The notes under the pieces: generated by a model
Databases searched by the model: none
The model's input: only the letters and a program-made list of their open reading frames with translations
What the model was told of the DNA's origin: nothing
In this document: one piece after another, positions 7,333-13,584 of the stretch
How the letters are laid out: the number at the start of each line of letters is the position of its first letter
Numbering within the stretch: position 1 is the stretch's first letter
Assembly (NCBI GenBank): GCA_027483425.1
Contig: JAIXUR010000546.1
Location: 1 to 16,227, forward strand
Origin: Cyanobacteriota bacterium
GTDB taxonomy: Bacteria; Cyanobacteriota; Cyanobacteriia; Phormidesmidales; Phormidesmidaceae
Direction: 5' to 3'
Length of the DNA: 16,227 bases
Made by a program: the position numbers and the translations under genes

Positions 7333-8160
7333 ATGAACATTTTAGTCAGCAACGACGACGGCATTTTTGCCCTGGGCATGCGCACGTTGGCGACCACCCT
7401 GGCGGCGGCGGGGCACCAGGTCACCGTGGTGTGCCCCGATCGCGAGCGATCGGCCACCGGCCACGGCCTCACCATGGATCGGCCGATTCGGGCTGAGATG
7501 ATTGAGTCGGTGTTTAAGCCCGATATCCAGGCCTGGAGTTGCTCGGGTACTCCCGCCGACTGCGTCAAGCTGGCCCTGGGGGCGTTGATGGCCACCCCGC
7601 CCGACGTAGTGGTGTCGGGCATTAACCACGGGGCAAACCTGGGCACCGATGTGGTCTATTCGGGCACGGTGTCTGCCGCCATGGAGGGGGTGATGGAGGG
7701 AATTCCGGCGATCGCCGTCAGCCTGACCAGCTTCACCCAGGGCAACTTTGCCCCCGCCGCCGACTTTATTCGCGATCTGCTGGCCGATCCGGCCCGGTTT
7801 TCCCCGCTGGCTCCCATGCTGCTCAACGTCAACGTGCCAGCGGTGCCAGCAGCGGATATCAACGGGGCCAAAATTACCCGCCAGGGCATTCGCCGCTACT
7901 TTGACCAGTTTGAAAAGCGCATCGACCCGCGCGGCAAGACCTACTACTGGCTGGCCGGAGAAGCGGTGCAAGAGATCGAAGACCCCCTACCTAACCAGGG
8001 GTGGCCGCCGGAGCTGAAACAAGCTCTGGCCACTATCCCCACCGATGTGCAGGCCCTTCGCGATCGCTACATTTCGGTGACGCCGCTGCAGTACAACCTC
8101 ACCGCCGTGGGCGATCTGCTCGACCTGGCCCAGGGTCGGCGCTCCCTGCTGCCAGAATGA
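7333..8160 (+). CDS. surE: 5'/3'-nucleotidase SurE
   Basis: SurE is a metal-dependent cytoplasmic phosphatase that removes phosphate from nucleoside 5'- and 3'-monophosphates and in some species from short polyphosphate. The 275-residue product opens MNILVSNDDG with the metal ligands Asp8 and Asp9. It continues with the phosphate-binding Ser40 in DRERSATGHG and Asn98 in SGINHGANLG, all family landmarks. GTVSAAMEG (111-119) and the tail ending SVTPLQYNLTAVGDL also fit. Length is normal for the cyanobacterial form. GGGGGA (7321-7326) lies 6 bases before the ATG. It appears to be a single gene, divergent from pheS. Confidence 0.96.
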   Translation: MNILVSNDDGIFALGMRTLATTLAAAGHQVTVVCPDRERSATGHGLTMDRPIRAEMIESVFKPDIQAWSCSGTPADCVKLALGALMATPPDVVVSGINHGANLGTDVVYSGTVSAAMEGVMEGIPAIAVSLTSFTQGNFAPAADFIRDLLADPARFSPLAPMLLNVNVPAVPAADINGAKITRQGIRRYFDQFEKRIDPRGKTYYWLAGEAVQEIEDPLPNQGWPPELKQALATIPTDVQALRDRYISVTPLQYNLTAVGDLLDLAQGRRSLLPE

Positions 8161-8166
8161 GCCGAC

Positions 8167-8246
8167 CTTCCCCTTAAGAATCCTTTCCCCTAAGAATCCT
8201 TGCCTCAGTGGGATTTTGCGATGCGGCGGGGCAAACTAAGGGGAAG
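8167..8246. repeat. Tandem CCCCTTAAGAATCC-type repeat closed by an inverted copy
   Basis: Just after surE, TTCCCC(T)TAAGAATCCT occurs twice in tandem (8168-8199). CTTCCCCTTA (8167-8176) is the exact complement of TAAGGGGAAG (8237-8246), so the 3' untranslated region can fold into a long stem with a 60-base loop. Confidence 0.5.
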
Positions 8247-8277
8247 ATCCTGACTACCATCGAGCATCCATCCGGGT

Positions 8278-8296
8278 AGGGTGGTTGACCCACCCT
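8278..8296 (+). terminator. Hairpin downstream of surE, candidate terminator
   Basis: AGGGTGG-TTGAC-CCACCCT forms a perfect 7-bp stem with a 5-base loop, 117 bases after the surE stop. Only a short ATTTT follows seven bases later, so it is a weak intrinsic terminator or another palindromic repeat. Confidence 0.4.
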
Positions 8297-8354
8297 GATC
8301 ATTTTGAACAGAGTTCATTACTATTAGAGATCTCAGGTTCATGCTCTACTCCAA

Positions 8355-8485
8355 GAGGTTATTTGAAAAGTCAGAGAGCGTATCAGGTTATACCTAGGTC
8401 GTAGGCTAATGCCCTCAAAATTCAGCATTTTGGCTGACTATAGGGTGGCAAACTATACTTGGGACAACCCTTTTCAAACAACCGC
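8355..8485 (-). mobile_element. MITE-like element, full copy B (131 bp)
   Basis: The element is bounded by GAGGTTATTTGAAAAG (8355-8370) and CTTTTCAAACAACCGC (8470-8485), inverted with 2 mismatches in 16. The interior is homologous, in reverse orientation, to the copy at 10570-10699, with a 25-base identical block (8387-8411). It has no coding capacity, so any movement would need a transposase from elsewhere. Flanks are CAA on the left and TAA on the right, so there is no exact target duplication. It ends 60 bases before the hydrolase start. Confidence 0.8.
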
Positions 8486-8545
8486 TAAGGCGCATCTTTA
8501 GATTTTTTGCCTGACGTTCCATGCTTTCCCCATCCCGAGAGATCC

Positions 8546-9439
8546 ATGGCTGAGCTTACCGAGCAGTTTTTACTCCGGTTCTGGGGGGTGCGTGGGAGCA
8601 TTGCCTGCCCAGGGTCATCTACGGTGCGCTACGGCGGTAACACCTCCTGCCTCGAAATGATGGTGGGAGGCCATCGACTTATTTTTGACGGTGGCACGGG
8701 CCTACGCGAGCTGGGGCTTACCCTACTGTCAGAGAAGGCGGTCGAGGCCAACCTCTTCTTTACCCACTCCCACTGGGATCACATTCAGGGCTTTCCGTTT
8801 TTTGTGCCCGCCTTTGTGCGGGGCAACCGGTTTAATATTTACGGTGCCGTTGCCCCTAACGGCTCCACCATCGAACAGCGGCTCAACGATCAAATGCTGC
8901 ACCCCAATTTTCCCGTGCCGCTCCAGATCATGGGTGCCGACCTCAAGTTTTGCGACTTAGACATTGGTGAGACCCTTCACATTGGCGATATCACCATTGA
9001 AAACGCCCTGCTGAACCACCCCGGCGAGTCGGTCGGCTATCGGGTGACCTGGCAGCACCATGTGGCCGCCTACATCACCGATACCGAGCATTACCCCGAT
9101 CGCCTCGACGACAATGTGGTGGCCCTGGCGCGCAATGCCGACGTGATGATCTACGACTCTACCTACACTGACGACGAGTACCACGACCCCAAATCGAGCA
9201 AGGTGGGCTGGGGTCACTCAACCTGGCAAGAGGCCGTTAAGGTGGCTAAGGCCGCTGGGGTAAAAAAGCTGGTGATTTTCCACCACGACCCCGCCCACGA
9301 CGATGACTTTATGGATCAGGTGGCGATTCAGACCCAGGCGGAATTTCCAGGGGCTGTGGTGGCTCGCGAGGGCATGGTGCTCGACCTGACGGTCTCGACG
9401 CCGCCCTCGTCGCTACCGTCGCCGGCTGGTGGGGTGTGA
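8546..9439 (+). CDS. MBL-fold metallo-hydrolase (phosphodiesterase-like)
   Basis: This 297-residue protein has the metallo-beta-lactamase fold. It shows the metal-binding THSHWDH (His74, His76, Asp78, His79), LNHPGES (His158), ITDTEH (Asp179) and IFHHDP (His246). The opening FLLRFWGVRGSIACPG followed by RYGGNTSC is typical of the large bacterial group related to class II cyclic-nucleotide phosphodiesterases, PhnP and RNase Z. The substrate cannot be named. I chose ATG 8546, preceded by GAGAG at 8537-8541; a TTG at 8507 would add 13 residues with no family resemblance. The tail after about residue 281 (TPPSSLPSPAGGV) is low-complexity and looks like a repeat-derived extension. It is 74 bases from ribF and could be co-transcribed with it. 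Confidence 0.9.
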   Translation: MAELTEQFLLRFWGVRGSIACPGSSTVRYGGNTSCLEMMVGGHRLIFDGGTGLRELGLTLLSEKAVEANLFFTHSHWDHIQGFPFFVPAFVRGNRFNIYGAVAPNGSTIEQRLNDQMLHPNFPVPLQIMGADLKFCDLDIGETLHIGDITIENALLNHPGESVGYRVTWQHHVAAYITDTEHYPDRLDDNVVALARNADVMIYDSTYTDDEYHDPKSSKVGWGHSTWQEAVKVAKAAGVKKLVIFHHDPAHDDDFMDQVAIQTQAEFPGAVVAREGMVLDLTVSTPPSSLPSPAGGV

Positions 9440-9449
9440 GGGTCGCTTG

Positions 9450-9473
9450 AGATGACTCCTCAGATGACTCCTC
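9450..9473. repeat. 12-bp tandem direct repeat
   Basis: AGATGACTCCTC occurs twice back to back (9450-9461, 9462-9473) in the spacer between the hydrolase and ribF. Nothing further is seen in this 74-base spacer. Confidence 0.7.
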
Positions 9474-9513
9474 GGGCGGGCGGGGGTTGGCAGTCTATGT
9501 AAAAATGTAAAGC

Positions 9514-10569
9514 GTGTGGATTACGTCTTCTCTGACAACAGCGCTTACCCCGACGGCCATCGCCCTGGGAAACTTTGATGGCGTCCATCTAGGCCATCAG
9601 GCGGTGATTGGCTCGGTGGTGCCCTTGGCGGCTGAAGCCATCCTGGGCGGTCGTTCCCCTGACCTAGGGGGAGAACTGCGGGGGCTGAGCGATCGCCAGC
9701 CGACCCAGCCGACGCTCTCACCGGCCCCCGCTACCGCTGGAGAGGGGCCGATCGCTGCCATCCCCACGGTGATGACGTTCTTCCCCCATCCCCAGGAATT
9801 TTTTTCGGGTAAACCCAGGCCGCTACTCACCCCGCTGACCGAAAAAGCCGCTCAGATCAGCCGTCTAGGCATTGAGCAACTGGTGTTGCTGCCCTTCGAC
9901 CAGCACCTGGCCAACCTGTCCCCCGAAGACTTTGTCGAGACCCTGCTGGTTCAGCGGCTCAGGGTGACCACCGTCAGCGTCGGGCAAGACTTTTGCTTTG
10001 GCAAGCAGCGCCAGGGCAGCGTCGACGACCTCAAAATCCTGGCCGCCCGCCACGGGGTTCAGGTGCACATTGCCCCCCTGGTGGATTTAGGGGCAGAGCG
10101 GATCAGCAGCTCTCGCATTCGCCAGGCGCTGCAAAAGGCAGATTTAGAGACGGCCAAAGCGCTGTTGGGGCGACCCTACAGCCTGACCGGTCGGGTGGTG
10201 CAGGGGCAGCAGATCGGTCGCACAATCGGGTTTCCAACCGCGAATCTGCACCTGCCCGCCGAGAAGTTTTTGCCCCAGACGGGGGTGTATAGCGTTTGGG
10301 TAGAGGGAGTCCCTCATCCCTCCGCCCCCCAGATAGCTGGGGTCATGAACCTGGGCACCCGGCCCACGCTGCAAGGGGTGGCCCTGAGGGCCGAGGTGCA
10401 CCTGCTGAACTGGAGCGGCGACCTCTACGGCAAAACCCTGGCGGTGCACCTGCACAGCTTTCTCCGACCGGAGCAAAAATTTGACTCCCTCGACGCCCTC
10501 AAGGCTCAGATTCAGCAGGACTGCCAGCGCGCCCAGCACGAACTGGAGCGGACGCCGGTAGCGAATTGA
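9514..10569 (+). CDS. ribF: Bifunctional riboflavin kinase/FAD synthetase
   Basis: RibF phosphorylates riboflavin to FMN and adenylates FMN to FAD. The N-terminal FAD-synthetase (nucleotidyl-transferase) part shows GNFDGVHLGH (19-28), TFFPHPQEFF (88-97) and SSSRIR (198-203). The C-terminal riboflavin kinase shows GRTIGFPTANL (235-245), which includes the PTAN motif. The start is GTG; the N-terminus MWITSSLTTALTPTAIALGNFDG fits the family. Length is 351, longer than the usual 305-330, because of an inserted Pro/Gly-rich segment at about residues 46-80. The stop codon TGA directly abuts a MITE-like element. Expression with the upstream hydrolase is possible; no promoter is evident in the 74-base gap. 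Confidence 0.95.
   Translation: MWITSSLTTALTPTAIALGNFDGVHLGHQAVIGSVVPLAAEAILGGRSPDLGGELRGLSDRQPTQPTLSPAPATAGEGPIAAIPTVMTFFPHPQEFFSGKPRPLLTPLTEKAAQISRLGIEQLVLLPFDQHLANLSPEDFVETLLVQRLRVTTVSVGQDFCFGKQRQGSVDDLKILAARHGVQVHIAPLVDLGAERISSSRIRQALQKADLETAKALLGRPYSLTGRVVQGQQIGRTIGFPTANLHLPAEKFLPQTGVYSVWVEGVPHPSAPQIAGVMNLGTRPTLQGVALRAEVHLLNWSGDLYGKTLAVHLHSFLRPEQKFDSLDALKAQIQQDCQRAQHELERTPVAN
9649..9753 (+). repeat. In-frame repeat-like insert in ribF
   Basis: About 35 codons separate the first helix of the RibF nucleotidyl-transferase domain from TVMTFFPHPQEFF. The insert includes SPDLGGELRGLS and TLSPAPATAGEG, compositions typical of translated intergenic palindromic repeats. Its DNA has two inverted repeats, TCCCCT-GACCT-AGGGGGA and GGCCCC...GGGGCC, and carries a HIP1 site (9689-9696). 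No second copy is in the window, so its repeat nature is inferred. Confidence 0.5.
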
Positions 10570-10699
10570 GAGGTTGTTTGAAAAGGGTTGTCCAAGGTAT
10601 AGTTTGCCGCCAAGAGACAGCAAAAACGCTGGGTTTTGAAGACATTAGCCTACGACCTAGGTATAACTTGAGACGCTCTTTGGCTTTTCAAACAACCTC
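10570..10699 (+). mobile_element. MITE-like element, full copy A (130 bp)
   Basis: The element has perfect 16-bp terminal inverted repeats, GAGGTTGTTTGAAAAG (10570-10585) and CTTTTCAAACAACCTC (10684-10699). TGA stands directly on both sides (10567-10569, 10700-10702), consistent with a 3-bp target duplication of the TNA type made by some IS5-family transposases. The left TGA is the ribF stop codon. The interior has no ORF of substance and matches copy B inverted, with 25 identical bases at 10643-10667. Confidence 0.85.
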
Positions 10700-10702
10700 T
10701 GA

Positions 10703-10949
10703 GAGGGTTTCAACCCAGGCCCGATCTGACGCGGCGCTGACTTGGCTGGGATTTTGATGGAGCAGGCTGGGCTGAGTTCAGGGTGTTTGGCCGGGATTTT
10801 TTAGAAGTAGCCCACTCTTTGGGGCGATCGGGGCATCATAGGGCTAGATACACGCAAACTAAGTCCAACCGGAAAGGTTGACCTGGGGGAGACTCCAGGC
10901 CCAGATCTGGACTGGACTGGCTGGACTGGGAATAACAGGGATAGTTGGC
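10703..10949 (+). promoter_or_regulatory. moxR upstream region with CTGGA repeats
   Basis: About 250 bases lie between copy A of the MITE-like element and moxR. The visible features are a tandem CTGGA-type repeat (10907-10929, five CTGG units, four of which can be read as a pentamer series), a CCAGATCTGG palindrome (10901-10910) and a CAACC-GGAAA-GGTTG hairpin (10866-10880). I cannot place a promoter with confidence. There is no convincing gene in it. Confidence 0.4.
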
Positions 10950-11858
10950 ATGCGCGAGCGGATTGAGACGCTAGTTCAAAACTTAAATAAGGTCATTGTC
11001 GGTAAGTCGGACTCGATTCGGCTGGTGCTGGTGGCGCTGCTGTCGGGCGGCCATGCCCTGCTCGAAGATGTGCCGGGGGTGGGCAAAACCCTGCTGGCCA
11101 AGTCCTTGGCCCAGTCAATTGACGGTCGCTTTCAGCGCATTCAGTGCACCCCTGACCTGCTGCCCACCGATGTGACCGGTACCAATATCTGGAATCCCAG
11201 CAGCGGTGAGTTTCAGTTTTTGCCGGGGCCGGTGTTTGCCAATATTCTGCTGGCCGACGAAATTAACCGGGCCACTCCCCGCACCCAGTCGGCGCTCCTG
11301 GAGGTGATGGAAGAGCACCAGGTCACCTTGGACGGGCGATCGCGCCCGGTGCCCGACCCATTTTTTGTCATTGCCACCCAGAACCCGGTGGAGTACCAGG
11401 GCACCTTTCCCCTCCCCGAAGCCCAGATGGATCGGTTTGCCCTGTCGTTTAGCCTCGGCTACCCCAGCCAAACTGAAGAACTCAGCATGCTCCAGCGACT
11501 GACAGGCGGGGCGGCGTTCCACACCATTCAACCCTGCATTACCCTGGACGAAGTGCTAGCCCTGCGCCAAGCCTGCGCCCAGGTGACCCTCGAAGACTCT
11601 CTCCAGCGCTACATTCTCGACCTGGTGCGGGCCACCCGCAGCCACAGCGACATTACCCTCGGGGTTAGCCCCCGTGGGTCCGTGGCCTTTTACCGGGCGA
11701 TTCAAGCCCTGGCCTATTTGGAGGGGCGCAGCTACGCCACCCCCGACGACGCTAAATTTCTGGCCCCCCACGTGCTAGCCCACCGACTCATCCCGGCTGG
11801 CCATCACCGGCCCCAGCGCCTGGTGGCTGACCTGTTAGCGACGGTGCCCATTCCCTAG
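10950..11858 (+). CDS. MoxR-family AAA+ ATPase
   Basis: MoxR ATPases are AAA+ chaperone-like proteins thought to help assemble or activate partner proteins, often ones with a von Willebrand A domain. The 302-residue product has Walker A EDVPGVGKT (39-47), Walker B ILLADEIN (99-106), sensor-1 IATQNPVEYQGTFPLPEAQMDRF (split as IATQNP and LPEAQMDRF, 141-163) and sensor-2 GVSPRG, followed by the lid helices. I chose ATG 10950, with AGGG at 10937-10940, giving the family N-terminus MRERIETLVQNLNKVIVGK; a TTG at 10878 would add 24 non-conserved residues. The usual partners (DUF58 and VWA proteins) are not adjacent, so this copy appears to stand alone, ending at a strong terminator. Confidence 0.93.
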   Translation: MRERIETLVQNLNKVIVGKSDSIRLVLVALLSGGHALLEDVPGVGKTLLAKSLAQSIDGRFQRIQCTPDLLPTDVTGTNIWNPSSGEFQFLPGPVFANILLADEINRATPRTQSALLEVMEEHQVTLDGRSRPVPDPFFVIATQNPVEYQGTFPLPEAQMDRFALSFSLGYPSQTEELSMLQRLTGGAAFHTIQPCITLDEVLALRQACAQVTLEDSLQRYILDLVRATRSHSDITLGVSPRGSVAFYRAIQALAYLEGRSYATPDDAKFLAPHVLAHRLIPAGHHRPQRLVADLLATVPIP

Positions 11859-11887
11859 CCGTGGGCTACCGAGGTAGGCGCAAGGCG

Positions 11888-11929
11888 TGGGCGAGGGGCA
11901 GAAAATTCCCCTCGCCCATGGTAGTTTTT
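11888..11929 (+). terminator. Rho-independent terminator of moxR
   Basis: TGGGCGAGGGG (11888-11898) and CCCCTCGCCCA (11908-11918) form a perfect 11-bp GC-rich stem with a 9-base loop. A T run follows at 11925-11929, 30 bases after the moxR stop. The run starts seven bases after the stem, so termination may be partial. Confidence 0.7.
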
Positions 11930-11981
11930 AGGGTCAAACAGCCCATAATAGGGGCGATGAACTGAAGGAACGCAATCTCCC

Positions 11982-12236
11982 ATGCCAAGAACACCCAGTG
12001 AGTACATCATTCACATGCTGTTTGATGGCGGCCACCACGAAGAGGTGCGCTTTTCCTCGATTCAGGATTTTCAAAAGTGGTACAGCGGCGAACTGATGCC
12101 CAAGGCCACGTCCGAAGAGTTTATTACCGTGCCCCTGCCCAAGGTCAACCCTGGGGAATACATGGTGATTCGTCCTTCTCGACTCAGCGCCATTCGGGTT
12201 GAGCCGGTGTTTAGCTCCAGCGTTGAACGGTATTAA
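11982..12236 (+). CDS. Small hypothetical protein (84 aa), probably cyanobacterial
   Basis: This 84-residue protein starts MPRTPSEYIIHMLFDGG and ends IRVEPVFSSSVERY. It has mixed charge and no signal peptide, membrane segment or cysteine, so it is probably a small soluble protein. AAGGAA (11965-11970) lies 11 bases before the ATG, and a terminator separates it from moxR, so it likely has its own promoter within 11930-11981. It resembles small conserved cyanobacterial proteins I have seen, but I know no function. It ends 11 bases before the mltA start, suggesting co-transcription with mltA. Confidence 0.8.
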   Translation: MPRTPSEYIIHMLFDGGHHEEVRFSSIQDFQKWYSGELMPKATSEEFITVPLPKVNPGEYMVIRPSRLSAIRVEPVFSSSVERY

Positions 12237-12247
12237 CGGGGGATCGG

Positions 12248-13504
12248 GTGAGGGTAAGGGCCCATCGTGGGCGACGAGTCACTGGCCTGGGGACAGGGGT
12301 GTTCCTAGCCATCTTTCAGATGGTACTGCCATCCCTGGCCATGACAGAGGGGGGCGAATCCCCAGTGGCTCCATCCCCAGCGACCCCATCCCCAGCGACA
12401 ATGGGGGCAGAGCTGGCTCCAGCCGCCCCAGTCCCTTTGCCCCTGCGCCCGGTGTCAGCCGCGGCGGCAGAATCCCTATGGCCTGACCTGGCGTTGCCGA
12501 GCGATCGCCAGGCGTTTTTGCAGGCCATTAACCACAGCCTGACCTACCTGGGCACCCCCAAGGCAGCGGCGGATTATGACCAGTATCCGGTACCGGCAAT
12601 TACCCGCGATCGCGTCTGGCACAGCCTTCAACGCCTGCGGCAATTGGTCACCGAGAGCCCTAGCGATCAGGCCTTCCAGGCGGCCCTGCGGCAAGAGTTT
12701 GTGCTGTACGAATCCATTGGGGCTGACGGAGCGGGCACGGTCGCCTACACCGGCTACTTTGAACCCCAGTTTCAGGCCAGCCCAGTGCCCACCGCCGAGT
12801 ATCGCTATCCCCTGTATCTTCGGCCCCCCACCCTAGAGACCTGGCCCCTGCCCCACCCGACTCGGCTGGAGCTAGAGGGGGCCGACGGGCTAGGGGGGAG
12901 CCAGGGGCCCCTGGCCGGGCTAGAACTGGTGTGGTTTGCCGATCGCCTGGAGGCTTTTTTGGTGCAGGTGCAGGGGTCAGCCAAACTCCAGCTGACCGAT
13001 GGCCGGATCATGTCCGTGGGATACGCGGGCCGCACCGAGTATCCCTACACCAGCATTGGCCGGGCCCTGGTCAACGACGGCAAAATCAGGGCCGAGGATC
13101 TGTCGCTGCCCAATCTCCTGGCCTACTTTGCCGCCCATCCCGCCGACTTAGACCAGTATTTGCCCCAGAACGAGCGGTTTATTTTCTTTCGCGAGAGCAG
13201 CGGTGGGCCCCCGACGGGGAGCCTCAGCGTGCCGGTCACCGCGGGCTACTCCATCGCGACCGATAAGTCACTGTTGCCGCCGGGGGCGATCGCCGTCATC
13301 CAGGTGCCGCTGCCCCAGCCGACTCCCCAGGGCGATTGGACCGAGCAGCCTACCACGCGACTAGTCCTCGACCAAGACACCGGCGGAGCCATTCTGGGCC
13401 CTGGCCGGGTGGATCTGTTTGTCGGGTCGGGCCCCCAAGCGGGGGAACTGGCCGGGCGCATCCATACCCCAGGCCGCTTGTACTATTTGATGCTGCGACC
13501 CTAG
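12248..13504 (+). CDS. mltA: Membrane-bound lytic murein transglycosylase A-like protein
   Basis: MltA cleaves the glycan strands of peptidoglycan, forming 1,6-anhydromuramoyl ends, in the periplasm. The 418-residue product has an N-terminal hydrophobic signal (about 13-31, possible cleavage after SLA), then a Pro/Ala-rich spacer (37-75). It shows family motifs YTGYFEP (167-173), VQVQGSA (239-245), GYAGRTEYPYTSIGRAL (258-274) and the C-terminal 3D domain with VLDQDTGGAI and GRVDLFVGSG (373-395), which carries the catalytic Asp residues. There is no lipobox cysteine, so unlike E. coli MltA it is probably not a lipoprotein. The start is GTG, preceded by GGGGGA at 12238-12243. Confidence 0.92.
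   Translation: MRVRAHRGRRVTGLGTGVFLAIFQMVLPSLAMTEGGESPVAPSPATPSPATMGAELAPAAPVPLPLRPVSAAAAESLWPDLALPSDRQAFLQAINHSLTYLGTPKAAADYDQYPVPAITRDRVWHSLQRLRQLVTESPSDQAFQAALRQEFVLYESIGADGAGTVAYTGYFEPQFQASPVPTAEYRYPLYLRPPTLETWPLPHPTRLELEGADGLGGSQGPLAGLELVWFADRLEAFLVQVQGSAKLQLTDGRIMSVGYAGRTEYPYTSIGRALVNDGKIRAEDLSLPNLLAYFAAHPADLDQYLPQNERFIFFRESSGGPPTGSLSVPVTAGYSIATDKSLLPPGAIAVIQVPLPQPTPQGDWTEQPTTRLVLDQDTGGAILGPGRVDLFVGSGPQAGELAGRIHTPGRLYYLMLRP
12371..12399 (+). repeat. 15-base-period tandem repeat within mltA
   Basis: CCATCCCCAGCGAC occurs at 12371-12384 and 12386-12399. It encodes the PSPAT PSPAT stretch of the periplasmic linker. The 15-base period preserves the frame, so copy number could vary without breaking the gene. 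Confidence 0.7.
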
Positions 13505-13584
13505 GGGAGCCTGGCCTGGATCAGGGCGTGGGGTCGTGGCGAGATGCAAGCGTCGCCCCAGTGGGGGTGTTACCCTAGACGCCT

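Noticed and set aside
8507..8545. TTG start adding 13 residues to the metallo-hydrolase
   Set aside because: The extension does not resemble the family N-terminus and a better placed ATG with GAGAG upstream exists at 8546.
10566..10757. 63-codon plus-strand ORF spanning the MITE-like element
   Set aside because: Most of it is translated inverted repeat; the start lies in the ribF end and the protein has no recognisable character.
10878..10949. TTG start adding 24 residues to MoxR
   Set aside because: The extension is encoded by the CTGGA repeat tract and lacks family resemblance; ATG 10950 has a properly spaced AGGG.
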